Source: Gemmata sp. (GTDB lineage: Bacteria; Planctomycetota; Planctomycetia; Gemmatales; Gemmataceae). Taken from it: a stretch of DNA of 64,000 nt. The stretch spans positions 62,001 through 126,000 of the forward strand of contig JANWYJ010000021.1 of the NCBI GenBank assembly GCA_025055115.1. Direction: 5' to 3'. The notes under the pieces are model-generated. The model made no database searches, was not told the DNA's origin, and saw only the letters and a program-made list of their open reading frames with translations. Both the position numbers and the translations under genes were made by a program. Positions 36,389-44,819 of this stretch are shown piece by piece (positions within the stretch are counted from its first letter, which is position 1; the number at the start of each line of letters is the position of its first letter).

Positions 36389-36487
36389 CGACAGAGTCTT
36401 GCTCCCTTGTTCTCCCTTGTTGGATGCGGCGGAGGAAGCAACGGAAAGTTCCCACCCGCCGCCCCGCTTCCCGACAGAGGCACGATG

Positions 36488-37549
36488 TTACTGATGGCGG
36501 GATTGTCGAATGCCTGGCCTGGATGCCGTTTCGGCTGGTCCGGATGCCGTTTCTGAGCAACAGGCGGTCTTCGAGCCCCATTTTTCGAGCCATTTCCGCA
36601 AATCTCCCGGTAGCGGCATCGTCCAATGGAGATGTTCACCCGTCACCGGATGTTCAAAACCCAATTCTGTCGCATGCAACGCCAGTCGCGGGGCTTCGCT
36701 GAGATCAGCAACGACCGCGCCGCTGAGGGCTTTCCGATAGACCCGATCGCCACAGACCGGGTGGCCAGCTTCCGCTAGATGAATGCGAATTTGATGTGTG
36801 CGACCCGTTTCCAGCCGGCAGGACACGAGGGTATACCCGGGGAGGTACTCCTCCCCGGCCACATGGGTGATGGCCTCCTTGCCCACATTGGGTAAGCGTG
36901 TGCTGCCGCGCCGCCCGTCGCCGCGATCACGCACCAGGAAGGAGCGAATCGTTTGGTTGGTGATCCGACCGGGAACAACCGCCAGGTAGCGTCGGACCAC
37001 GGTGTGTTTGCGGAACTGTCGGCCCAATTCGCGTTCGGCCAGGGGGGAACGAGCGAAAACGACCAGCCCACTGGTTTCTTTGTCCAAGCGATGAACGATC
37101 CGCAGCCGGGGCAGTTCTCGCGCGGGTCGCTGGAGTCGATGAGCAATGGCCCATTGCGTGAGGTCTTCCAGGGTTGGGTCGAGTTGGCGGCGCTTCTCGG
37201 ACCATTCCAGCTCCGCCGGATGGCGCACGGTATTGACCCCAGCCGGTTTCTCCACCACCACCACATGCTCATCGAGATAGCGAATCACCAATCGCTGGGG
37301 GTGGGCTACGCGTGGCAGGGGTTTGGGATGGGCCAGCAATGTGACCAGTTCATTGTCCTTCAGGCGGCGGGCCTCATCGGAACAAATAGCATCGCCCACC
37401 TGGACCCGCCGGGCTTTGATCAATTTCCGCACATCGGACCACGTCGCGTGGCCCAATCGCGAGCGCAGAACTTTCGCGAGGGTGAATCCGGCTTCCTGCG
37501 GTGTGACGGTGAAGGGAGCAAGTGTGAACGTCATGGGGGATCGTCTCAT
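36488..37549 (-). CDS. RluA family pseudouridine synthase
   Basis: The 353-residue protein has an S4 RNA-binding domain (~20-75) followed by the RluA catalytic domain. The signature IVHRLDKETSGLVVFARS has the nucleophile Asp156. RRYLAVVPG, LVSCRLETGRTHQIRIHLAEAGHPVCGD and LALHATELGFEHPVTGEHLHW match the family. It isomerises uridine to pseudouridine in 23S rRNA or tRNA; which site (RluD-, RluC- or other-like) cannot be assigned. The C-terminal tail carries a duplicated GSETAS/PAETAS-type stretch made by a 21-bp in-frame repeat (36516-36557). An alternative start is the ATG at 37534. Confidence 0.9.
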   Translation of the reverse strand: MRRSPMTFTLAPFTVTPQEAGFTLAKVLRSRLGHATWSDVRKLIKARRVQVGDAICSDEARRLKDNELVTLLAHPKPLPRVAHPQRLVIRYLDEHVVVVEKPAGVNTVRHPAELEWSEKRRQLDPTLEDLTQWAIAHRLQRPARELPRLRIVHRLDKETSGLVVFARSPLAERELGRQFRKHTVVRRYLAVVPGRITNQTIRSFLVRDRGDGRRGSTRLPNVGKEAITHVAGEEYLPGYTLVSCRLETGRTHQIRIHLAEAGHPVCGDRVYRKALSGAVVADLSEAPRLALHATELGFEHPVTGEHLHWTMPLPGDLRKWLEKWGSKTACCSETASGPAETASRPGIRQSRHQ

Positions 37550-37612
37550 TCGGCAACGGTCTGGCCAGTGGGGCGGTTTTCGCCGTCTTGAGAGCGAGTC
37601 TGGCTCAGCCTT

Positions 37613-37660
37613 ATCGGAAGTCTATCAATATCAGAAGTCTATCAATTGGAAGTCTATCCG
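37613..37660. repeat. 17-bp tandem repeat, nearly three copies
   Basis: ATCGGAAGTCTATCAAT (37613-37629) is followed by a one-base variant (37630-37646) and a partial copy. It lies 20-67 bp beyond the stop of the minus-strand zinc-ribbon gene. Confidence 0.85.
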
Positions 37661-37679
37661 AAGGGGGACGCAGACCGCG

Positions 37680-38138
37680 TCATGTTTCTTCGCTTGGGGC
37701 ATCTTCGGGTTGGCCGAAGTCGATGCCGGACCAATCGTCGTCGGGGTCGGGCACGTCCATGTAGGCCCCACAATGGGGGCAAACTTCGGTGGTGCCCATC
37801 GCGGAGGCGGGCCATGCGCTGGTGCGGCCACAATCCGCGCACGTTGCCGAAACGGTGCCGGTCCGGTTGGCCCGTTTCTCGCGGATAGCGCGGAGGAGGG
37901 CTTGTTTTTCTGCGGTGGCGAGCAGTTCCTGGGCTTCGTCGAATTGTTGGGGGTTGGTCACGATGACCGGATATTCTTCGGCTGGGCTGGTACTTAAGCC
38001 AGTCAGTGGGGAGCTGTCCGGTTCCCGGGGTGGTAACAATTCGGCCGCGATCCCCGCATGGGCCAGCAATTGAATGACAGCCTCGGCCACTTGCGGATGC
38101 TCCGCCACAAAGACCAGACGGGCTTCGTGTTCCGACAT
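37680..38138 (-). CDS. Small protein with DUF2007-like domain and zinc ribbon
   Basis: The 152-residue protein has an N-terminal alpha/beta segment (RLVFVAEHPQVAEAVIQLLAHAGIAAELL) resembling the DUF2007 putative signal-transducing domain. A helical middle (FDEAQELLATAEKQALLRAIREKR) precedes a zinc ribbon near the C terminus (CADC then CPHC). The tail is acidic and includes DPDDDW. GGGAG lies 8 nt before the ATG at 38138. The start region overlaps or abuts the stop of the YgiQ gene, so the two are one operon. DUF2007 proteins have no settled function. Confidence 0.7.
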   Translation of the reverse strand: MSEHEARLVFVAEHPQVAEAVIQLLAHAGIAAELLPPREPDSSPLTGLSTSPAEEYPVIVTNPQQFDEAQELLATAEKQALLRAIREKRANRTGTVSATCADCGRTSAWPASAMGTTEVCPHCGAYMDVPDPDDDWSGIDFGQPEDAPSEET

Positions 38139-38155
38139 GCGCTGCACTCCCGATT

Positions 38156-40207
38156 TCACTGGGGCGGATGTTTTCGGCCGGGTTTGTTACGGCGCTGGTG
38201 GGTGGTGCGACCGGGGCGATACCCGGCCGGGCGCGGTGGCTCTGTGGCCACGGGGGGAACCGCGTGGTAATGATCGGCCGACAGCGTGCGATTCGCCCGT
38301 TGTCGGCGGGCTTCAAGCGCCTCGCGGGGCGGATGGGCGGGGATTAAGCCATCGCAGCCGCCAATCAGGTCAGCACGACCGGCGCGGAGCAGGGCTTCGC
38401 GGACGGCAAAGTAGTTCTCCGGTTTGAAAAATTGCATCAGCGCTCGCTGCAACTTACGGTCGCGGAGGTTTTTCGCGGTGGGGACTGGCTTTTTTGAAAA
38501 AGGGTCGATGCCGGTGTAATACATGCAGGTGGCGATGTCGAATGGGGCCGGGATGAAGTCTTGGACCTGATCGGGCCGATAACCATTCCGCTTCAGATAG
38601 AGGGCCAGGTCGATCATCGCGTGGAGATCGCTGCCGGGATGGCTGGCGATGAAATAGGGAACAATCTGTTGCTGGGGTTTGCCGGCCGCGGCGCTGGCGG
38701 CCCGGAATTGTCGGGCAAAGGTACCAAAGTTCTCGATGCTCGGCTTTTTCATCAACTCGAGCACCTGGGGGCTGGTGTGCTCGGGGGCCACTTTCAAGCG
38801 CCCCCCGGTGTGGTGTTCGGCCAGTTCCTGGATATATTCCGGGGAAAGTTGGGCCAAATCCATCCGAATTCCCGACGACACCAGGACTTTGCGAACCCCC
38901 TTTACCGTGCGCACTTCACGCATCAATGCGAGCAATGGCCCATGATCGGTGCTCAATAGCTTGCAGATGGTAGGGTGCACGCACGATAGCCGCTTACACT
39001 TCGCTTCCACTTCTGGGCGGCTACAGCGCATGGCATACATGTTGGCTGTCGCGCCGCCGATATCGGACACAATCCCTTTGAAGTGGGGGTCGGCAGCCAG
39101 TTGCTGAACTTCTTTGAGGATCGATTCTTTCGACCGGCTTTGGATAATGCGGCCCTGGTGAGCGGTGATCGAACAAAACGTGCAGCCTCCAAAGCAGCCG
39201 CGCAGGATGGTGACCGAGTCTTTGATCATCTCATAGGCGGGGATGGGCTCGGTATAGCCGGGATGGGGCCGCCGTGTGTAGGGCAGGTCGTATACCGCGT
39301 CCATTTCTTGTTGGGTCAGCGGAAAGGCCGGGGGCGTCTGCACCACGGCTTGGCGGTCGTGAAATTGCACCAGTGCGGCGGCGTTGAAGGGGTTGGTGTT
39401 GGTGTGGATGATCCGGGTCGCTTCGGCGAAAGCCCATTTATCATCCCGGACTTCTTCGTAGCTGGGCAAGCGCTCGACCTTCTCCCAACCCAGTGTGTGA
39501 AGACCTTGCTCCAAAAGAACTTGCGACTCCTTGGCTCCCAGAGCATACGTCACACCACGCAAGCCCCGCAGATCACGAACGCTCGCCCCGGCGTGAAGCT
39601 TTTGGGCGATCTCGACAATTACCTTCTCCCCCATGCCGTAAACAATCAAATCGGCTTTTGAATCGAGCACAATCGAGCGGCGGACACTATCCGACCAATA
39701 GTCGTAATGGGCCAAGCGGCGCAGCGAAGCTTCGACTCCTCCAGCAATCACTGGAACCCCAGGGAACGCTTCTCGGGCACGTTGGCAGTAGGGCAGGGTG
39801 GCCCGATCCGGCCGCAAACCGATGCGACCCCCAGGAGAGTAGGCGTCGTCGTTGCGGACTTTCTTATTCGCCGTGTAATGATTGATGAGCGAATCCATGT
39901 TCCCCGCACTGATGGCGAAGAACAACCGCGGCCGGCCAAATTGTCGCCAAGGCTCACAGCTGCGCCAGTCGGGTTGGCTGAGAATCGCGACCCGGAACCC
40001 TGCATGTTCTAACACGCGATGGAGAATCGCCATCGCAAAACTCGGATGATCGACATACGCATCACCCGTGACGAAAACGATATCGACGGCATCCCAGCCA
40101 CGCGCCGCCATTTCGTTGGCGTTGGTGGGTGCAAGCGGGGCAGCCGCTCGTTCCTGTCGCAAGGGCAGGGCGATCCGTTTCGAGCCATCCGAAGGCGTTG
40201 TGGTCAT
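38156..40207 (-). CDS. YgiQ family radical SAM protein
   Basis: The 683-residue protein has the YgiQ/UPF0313 layout. The N-terminal domain has WDAVDIVFVTGDAYVDHPSFAMAILHRVLE. The radical SAM core carries the cluster motif GCFGGCTFCSITAHQGR (CxxxCxxC), then RCSRPEVEAKCKR and LKVAPEHTSPQVLELMKKPS. The C-terminal UPF0313 region has DFIPAPFDIATCMYYTGIDPFSKKPV. It should bind a 4Fe-4S cluster and S-adenosylmethionine. The substrate is unknown, despite very wide occurrence. AGG lies 8 nt before the ATG at 40207; a GTG at 40216 is also possible. Cotranscription with the zinc-ribbon protein is likely. Confidence 0.92.
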   Translation of the reverse strand: MTTTPSDGSKRIALPLRQERAAAPLAPTNANEMAARGWDAVDIVFVTGDAYVDHPSFAMAILHRVLEHAGFRVAILSQPDWRSCEPWRQFGRPRLFFAISAGNMDSLINHYTANKKVRNDDAYSPGGRIGLRPDRATLPYCQRAREAFPGVPVIAGGVEASLRRLAHYDYWSDSVRRSIVLDSKADLIVYGMGEKVIVEIAQKLHAGASVRDLRGLRGVTYALGAKESQVLLEQGLHTLGWEKVERLPSYEEVRDDKWAFAEATRIIHTNTNPFNAAALVQFHDRQAVVQTPPAFPLTQQEMDAVYDLPYTRRPHPGYTEPIPAYEMIKDSVTILRGCFGGCTFCSITAHQGRIIQSRSKESILKEVQQLAADPHFKGIVSDIGGATANMYAMRCSRPEVEAKCKRLSCVHPTICKLLSTDHGPLLALMREVRTVKGVRKVLVSSGIRMDLAQLSPEYIQELAEHHTGGRLKVAPEHTSPQVLELMKKPSIENFGTFARQFRAASAAAGKPQQQIVPYFIASHPGSDLHAMIDLALYLKRNGYRPDQVQDFIPAPFDIATCMYYTGIDPFSKKPVPTAKNLRDRKLQRALMQFFKPENYFAVREALLRAGRADLIGGCDGLIPAHPPREALEARRQRANRTLSADHYHAVPPVATEPPRPAGYRPGRTTHQRRNKPGRKHPPQ

Positions 40208-40549
40208 GATGGCCACCTGGCTATTCCGGAAATTCCAGAAATTATACCAAAAGCGCCGCCGATCGATCGATAACCGTCGGCGAAACGACGGAGGAAATGG
40301 TCATGACTTCTTCGCCCTGAAGCCGGTTCCTCGGCCGGATACGAGAGTTGGTTGTTGGTTCCTCGGCCAGATACAACATTTTGGTAGAATCTGAATCCTT
40401 GATTCTTTCAGCGTAGGTGCACAATTCGTAACAATTGGCGAGATTTTCCGGCATCCCGGGCTTTTACCTGGAACACTCATTTGCTAGTCTAACGAAAGTT
40501 TATTGTTGCGGCGAAAGGATGCTCTGCCGCGGGGACGAGGACCACCAAG
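40208..40549. other. Divergent intergenic region with an 18-bp repeat pair
   Basis: 342 bp without a gene. GGTTCCTCGGCCGGATAC at 40325-40342 recurs with one change at 40357-40374 (period 32). A TAGAAT box at 40385 could be a -10 element, but no good -35 accompanies it. Confidence 0.5.
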
Positions 40550-41758
40550 ATGTTGATTCGCTCGAAAATCCAACTGGCTACGGGCATTGGATGCCTCGTG
40601 GTCCTGACGGGCCTAGGCAACTCCGCGCGGGCGAATGAACCGTTTGTTGAACTGCTGTACCGGCGGCTCGAACCCAAAGATCAGTTCAAATATCGTTGGA
40701 AAGGCCAAGAAGCGGTCTGCTCCGCGGGCATTTTCCGGTGGGAAGTGCCTGCGCAGGAATTCGGCACCAATGGCTTGGAACGGGCCTTCACCGGCTATTG
40801 TGCGGAAGTTCTCGTTTCGATGGTAGCCGAGCAGTTGTACCGTTTTGAAGTCCGAAGTATTTACGACATCAACAATTACAACGTCGGACCGGCGAACGAC
40901 CCCCCGTCAGCCGCGCGACGACGCGCCCAATACGTTCGGGAGCTGTTCGGCCGCTATTACCGCGACCCTACCTCCCCGACTCTCGACGCGACCGAGGCCA
41001 TTGCCCTGCAAGTGGCGTTATGGGAAGTTGTTCAAGAAACCGAACAGCCCGAGGGTCCCCCTCCGTTCAATCTGTTTGCCGGCGACTTCCAAGCCAACTA
41101 TCCGCCCGCGGAAGCTCCCGCGTTCGTTCGGCAAGCCCAGAAATACCTCGACTCGCTCACCGGTAACGATGTGGTGTATTACGACAACCCCCTTCTGCGC
41201 GGGCGAGAACTCGTTCGCCTGCAAGGGGTTCCGAATGCTGACAATATCGTCGCCCAATCCCAATTCGCACTGCGGACGGTCGGCGGCGGTGGTGTGGGCG
41301 GCGGGAATTTGGCCCGAACACTGACAGCCGGCAGCGGTGGTATCGTTCCCTTGGGAGGAATGGTGGGGGCGCCCAGCCCTGCCGCGGGGTTCGGCGCAGG
41401 TGGTGGCGGTGGTGGATTGGGGGGAGGCGGATTCATCGCCCCCAACACGGGCAACGGCAATGGTACCACGCCAACTAATACCACCCCCCCTCTAGGCGGG
41501 GGGGTGGTAACACCTCCCCCGGGAACTCCGCCCGTCATTACTCCCCCCATCGGCGGCCCCACTGGACCTGGTGGCCCCACTGGACCTGGTGGCCCCAGTG
41601 GCCCCAACGGTCCAGGAGGTACAGATCAACCACCCACCGAAGTTCCCACCACCCCCATTCCGGTGCCCGCCGGTGTTGTCCTCAGTATGATCGCTATCGG
41701 CACAATCGGCTCGTGGCGACTTGTGACCCGCCGCCTCCGCCCCATTCGCCCCAACTGA
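40550..41758 (+). CDS. Predicted thioester-domain surface protein with collagen-like repeats and PEP-CTERM-like anchor
   Basis: The 402-residue protein has a signal peptide (residues 1-28) and an N-terminal domain (~30-210) with the two halves of a Cys-Gln thioester motif: GYCAEV (Cys84) and ALQVALWEV (Gln154), the QAAIW-like signature of surface thioester domains. A Gly-rich stretch (265-300) leads to collagen-like GPTGPGGPTGPGGPSGP repeats (~335-355). The C-terminal PVPAGVVLSMIAIGTIGSWRLVTRRLR is a TM helix with basic tail, like PEP-CTERM sorting signals. Thioester domains bind host or matrix amines covalently. An adhesin or matrix role is inferred; the thioester itself needs proof. Confidence 0.7.
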   Translation: MLIRSKIQLATGIGCLVVLTGLGNSARANEPFVELLYRRLEPKDQFKYRWKGQEAVCSAGIFRWEVPAQEFGTNGLERAFTGYCAEVLVSMVAEQLYRFEVRSIYDINNYNVGPANDPPSAARRRAQYVRELFGRYYRDPTSPTLDATEAIALQVALWEVVQETEQPEGPPPFNLFAGDFQANYPPAEAPAFVRQAQKYLDSLTGNDVVYYDNPLLRGRELVRLQGVPNADNIVAQSQFALRTVGGGGVGGGNLARTLTAGSGGIVPLGGMVGAPSPAAGFGAGGGGGGLGGGGFIAPNTGNGNGTTPTNTTPPLGGGVVTPPPGTPPVITPPIGGPTGPGGPTGPGGPSGPNGPGGTDQPPTEVPTTPIPVPAGVVLSMIAIGTIGSWRLVTRRLRPIRPN

Positions 41759-41837
41759 ATCGAAACTTATTCCTGCCACGAGGATGGCATGGTATCATGC
41801 CATCCTCACGCATTGCGCACCTACACCGAGGCCCGCT

Positions 41838-42764
41838 ATGGAAGTGGTCGAATATCGCGGATGGAAGAATAACCTGCGGCTCAGTAATCGCGACGTGGAA
41901 CTGATTGTGACCCTCGATGTCGGCCCACGGGTGATCAGTTACCGCTTCCACGGCGGCATGAATGTGATGAAAAATTACGAGTCGATGATGGGGGGAACCG
42001 ATGAGCCGGAATGGCAGATTCGCGGTGGCCATCGGTTCTGGATCGCCCCCGAAGACCTCACACGCACCTACTTCCCCGACAATCGCCCCGTGCAATGGGC
42101 GGCGCTAGGCCCCTTGGCCGCCCGCTTCACCCCGCCGCCCGAAACCGAGTACGGGATTCAAAAAGTCATGGAGTTACGCCTGGCGGAAACCGGTTCGCGG
42201 GTCGAAGTGACTCTTCGTGTCACCAATATTGGCACCCAGCCCACGGAGTTAGCCCCGTGGGGACCGACCGTTTTGGCCCCCGGCGGAATGGAAATCATCC
42301 CCCTGCCGCCCAAACGACCGCACCCCGGCCACGTCCGGAATGCCAAATCTCCCCAAGACTTCGCCCCCAATCAGGAACTGATCCTGTGGCCCTACTTCGA
42401 TTTCGCCGATACTCGCTGGACCTTCGGCCATAAGTACATTTTCCTCCGTCAGGATGTGACCCGAGGGCCCACGAAGATTGGCTTGGCTCACCGCGAAGGG
42501 TGGGTGGGGTATCTCCATTCTGGGGTCTTGTTCGTCAAGAGGTTCGATTATCGCGAAGGGGCCGTCTATCCCGATCGGGGAACCCGATATCAGACATTCA
42601 CGAATGAAGACATGTTGGAAATGGAAACTGTCGGGGAATTGGTGACGCTGGCACCGGGCCAGTCGGCCGAGCTGGTGGAATCCTGGGAACTGTATCGGAA
42701 TGTACCCCCGATTCAGACAGAAGCCGATGTGGACCGGTTCATTCTGCCGTTGTTGGCCCGCTAA
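41838..42764 (+). CDS. DUF4380-like protein, galactose-mutarotase fold
   Basis: The 308-residue, beta-rich cytosolic-looking protein begins VVEYRGWKNNLRLSNRDVELIVTLDVGPRVISYRF, which matches the N-terminal strands of DUF4380 and mutarotase-like supersandwich proteins. RGGHRFWIAPED and VTLRVTNIGTQPTELAPWGPTVLAPGG also fit. Mutarotase-type folds bind sugars; no catalytic His/Glu pair can be assigned with confidence. GAGG lies 6 nt before the ATG at 41838. It follows the thioester-protein gene by 79 bp, but a functional link is not evident. Confidence 0.75.
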   Translation: MEVVEYRGWKNNLRLSNRDVELIVTLDVGPRVISYRFHGGMNVMKNYESMMGGTDEPEWQIRGGHRFWIAPEDLTRTYFPDNRPVQWAALGPLAARFTPPPETEYGIQKVMELRLAETGSRVEVTLRVTNIGTQPTELAPWGPTVLAPGGMEIIPLPPKRPHPGHVRNAKSPQDFAPNQELILWPYFDFADTRWTFGHKYIFLRQDVTRGPTKIGLAHREGWVGYLHSGVLFVKRFDYREGAVYPDRGTRYQTFTNEDMLEMETVGELVTLAPGQSAELVESWELYRNVPPIQTEADVDRFILPLLAR

Positions 42765-42899
42765 GACGGGGTCGCTGCGCCGACCACCGCGCACCACTAG
42801 GCTCAGCGCAGGGGGGATACTCCCAAGAAACCGTCATGGCCCGAAATAACGGCTTGGACCACCGCACGCCACCAAGCTGGGGGCGGTGCGTGGGGGCAT
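42765..42899. other. Convergent intergenic region with degenerate repeats
   Basis: 135 bp. GACCACCGCGCACCACTAGG and GACCACCGCACGCCACCAAG are diverged copies in opposite flanks of the gap. No terminator with a T-run is visible. Confidence 0.5.
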
Positions 42900-43382
42900 T
42901 CAAGCACTGACCAGCGTGATCAGCTTATCGGGGTGTTTCAGATGGAACGCGAGGCGCAACAGTTCGCGTAAACCAGGTTCTTCGAGGCGGTCGAGGGCAT
43001 CGTCGAGCGTGAACCATTCGCGGGTTCGCAGACCTTTCTCCGGCCACTGCTCGCGAACTTCGGTCACCAGGAGCCGATAAACCAACACATGGTGTTCTCG
43101 ACCCATCTTTTCGTAGACATAAGTTCCCAGCGGGTCGGCATCTAGCGCGCCAACGATTCCCGCTTCTTCCCAGGCCTCCACCAGGGCGGCTTCGGCGGCC
43201 GTGTGGCCTGGATCGATCTGCCCTTTGGGAATAACCCAACGGCGGCCACTGCTGGACGTCACCAAGCACACCCGATCGTCTCGGATAGGCACAGCCGCAG
43301 CCTGACGTACCCAAATCGGCATGGAATAGTTCCGTGCGAGTCTGATGAGCGTATCTTGACCGGTATGGTTGGGTGCGGTCAA
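42900..43382 (-). CDS. NUDIX hydrolase
   Basis: The 160-residue protein has a NUDIX fold with a slightly altered box: G-QIDPG-H-TAAEAAL-V-EAWEEAGI. The metal-binding EAWEE core is kept, while the usual first Glu is His and the Arg is Val. Before it lies RRWVIPKGQID, typical of diphosphoinositol-polyphosphate or diadenosine-polyphosphate hydrolases. The family cleaves nucleoside diphosphates linked to another moiety. The N-terminal 20 residues before MPIWVRQAAAV are dispensable, so a start at the internal ATG is possible. It converges with the DUF4380-like gene. Confidence 0.85.
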   Translation of the reverse strand: MTAPNHTGQDTLIRLARNYSMPIWVRQAAAVPIRDDRVCLVTSSSGRRWVIPKGQIDPGHTAAEAALVEAWEEAGIVGALDADPLGTYVYEKMGREHHVLVYRLLVTEVREQWPEKGLRTREWFTLDDALDRLEEPGLRELLRLAFHLKHPDKLITLVSA

Positions 43383-43488
43383 GCTCCGTATTCGGGGATT
43401 ATGCTAACCCCGTGTCAGGAAATCCCTGCATTGGGTAATCCCGCTACGATAGGATGACTTTCATCAATCGTCGAGGTTTGTGGAAATT

Positions 43489-44679
43489 ATGGCGAAAACG
43501 ACTTTCACGGTCCGGGAGATTATGCAACCCGAACCGGTTATGGTGGCGCCCGATTGCCCGATCAGGAGCGTTCTGGAAGCCATGAATCGTCTGCGGATCG
43601 GGAGTGTTCTGGTGGTGGAAAATGGTACACGATTGGTCGGTATCTTCACCGAACGCGATCTGTTGCGGCGGATTATGACGTCCGAAGAAGGTTGGCGGGA
43701 TTTGCCTGTGTCGTGCTGGATGACGCCCCATCCGCACACGATTTCACCCGATATGGGTTGGGACGAGGTTGTGGAATTCATGAATCGGGCACGCGTGCGC
43801 CATCTGCCGGTCGTTGAAGCCGGGCGTGTCATTGGCATCATCTCCACACGGCTATTGATGAGCCGACGGACCGATTATCTGAACCGACTGGTGGACGATC
43901 GCACCCAAGAACTGAAACGGGCGATTGATGAAGTTCTGGCACGCGATGCCGAATTACGCCACAACCTCCGGGCCGCGGGGCGGTTGCAAACCCGCTTATT
44001 GTTACCGCACGAGCCGCCCGATTGGCCGGAAATCCGCTGGGGGGTTCACTATGCGCCTCTCGATCACTTGGGCGGGGATTTCTACGCGATTGCCCTTCCG
44101 GACCCAGACCATCTGGGCTTTCTCATCGCCGATGCCAGCGGCCACAGCATTGCGGCGGCGATGGTCGCCATCATGTGTCGGACTGCCTTTAACGAAGTTT
44201 GCGGCTCCACCATTTCCCCCGGCGAAGTTCTCAGCGCAATGAACGAGAAACTGCAAGGCTTGGCCGACGAGCGGTTTGTTACCGCGTTCTACGGCGTGTT
44301 TGATCGACGCAACCGCCGGCTCACCTACGCCAACGCCGGCCATCCGTACCCGATGCGCTTTATCCCCGGCCGTGGCGAAGTACAAATGCTTGTGGCACAG
44401 GGTTTTATGTTGGGCATCGTACCGGGCGAAAGCTATCGGGAACAAGAAATCACCCTCGAAACGGGGGATCGCTTGTGCTTCTATACCGACGGTTTGATCG
44501 AAGCCCGTAACGATTGGGGTGAAGGCTACGGGACCGAGCGGCTCAAAGAAGCGCTGGTCGCCCACGGACATCTGGGGGCGGGCAAACTCACCGAGGAATT
44601 GCTCAACGACCAGCGGAACTTTCGCGGCGACCAACCGTTGAACGACGACGTGACCCTGGTCATTGGTGAACTCTGTTAG
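43489..44679 (+). CDS. CBS-domain pair fused to SpoIIE-type PP2C phosphatase
   Basis: The 396-residue protein starts with two CBS motifs (~5-125; VREIMQPEPVMVAPDCPIRSVLEAM and CWMTPHPHTISPDMGWDEVVEFM). A helical linker follows (~130-170; LVDDRTQELKRAIDEVLARDAEL). The PPM/SpoIIE phosphatase domain has HLGGDFYAIAL, IADASGHSIAAAMVA (metal Asp/Gly loop), YANAGHPYPM, DRLCFYTDGLIEARN and DDVTLVIGEL. CBS pairs sense adenosyl nucleotides, so phosphatase output may be tuned by energy state. SpoIIE domains usually act on anti-sigma-antagonist proteins, none of which is adjacent. The ATG at 43489 or a GTG at 43480 may start it. Confidence 0.88.
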   Translation: MAKTTFTVREIMQPEPVMVAPDCPIRSVLEAMNRLRIGSVLVVENGTRLVGIFTERDLLRRIMTSEEGWRDLPVSCWMTPHPHTISPDMGWDEVVEFMNRARVRHLPVVEAGRVIGIISTRLLMSRRTDYLNRLVDDRTQELKRAIDEVLARDAELRHNLRAAGRLQTRLLLPHEPPDWPEIRWGVHYAPLDHLGGDFYAIALPDPDHLGFLIADASGHSIAAAMVAIMCRTAFNEVCGSTISPGEVLSAMNEKLQGLADERFVTAFYGVFDRRNRRLTYANAGHPYPMRFIPGRGEVQMLVAQGFMLGIVPGESYREQEITLETGDRLCFYTDGLIEARNDWGEGYGTERLKEALVAHGHLGAGKLTEELLNDQRNFRGDQPLNDDVTLVIGELC

Positions 44680-44767
44680 TCAAGCAGCAGTTGTGGCCGT
44701 GTTCGGCTGAACAACGATCCTCCCTCGGCGGTGGCGAACGGGTCTGAGAATCCGCCGCCGACTGCTC

Positions 44768-44819
44768 CTTCCCAAGGTTTATCCCACGGTCTATTTCCCA
44801 TGGTTTATCCCACGGTTTA
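44768..44819. repeat. 26-bp tandem duplication starting at a stop codon
   Basis: Units 44768-44793 and 44794-44819 (23 of 26 identical) share GGTTTATCCCACGGT. Read on the minus strand the proximal unit starts at the TAA stop (44819-44817) of the TPR gene. Internally it repeats TAAACC(G/A)TGGGA. Confidence 0.92.

Larger units (their letters stand above)
35847..36487. other. Repeat-rich convergent intergenic region
   Basis: 641 bp between convergent genes, with no supported gene. It is a mosaic of at least four families of direct repeats and one perfect hairpin, itemised separately. Confidence 0.8.

Noticed and set aside
36041-36556. Open frames in the repeat mosaic
   Set aside because: They consist of repeat units and overlap the RluA gene antisense; no coding features.
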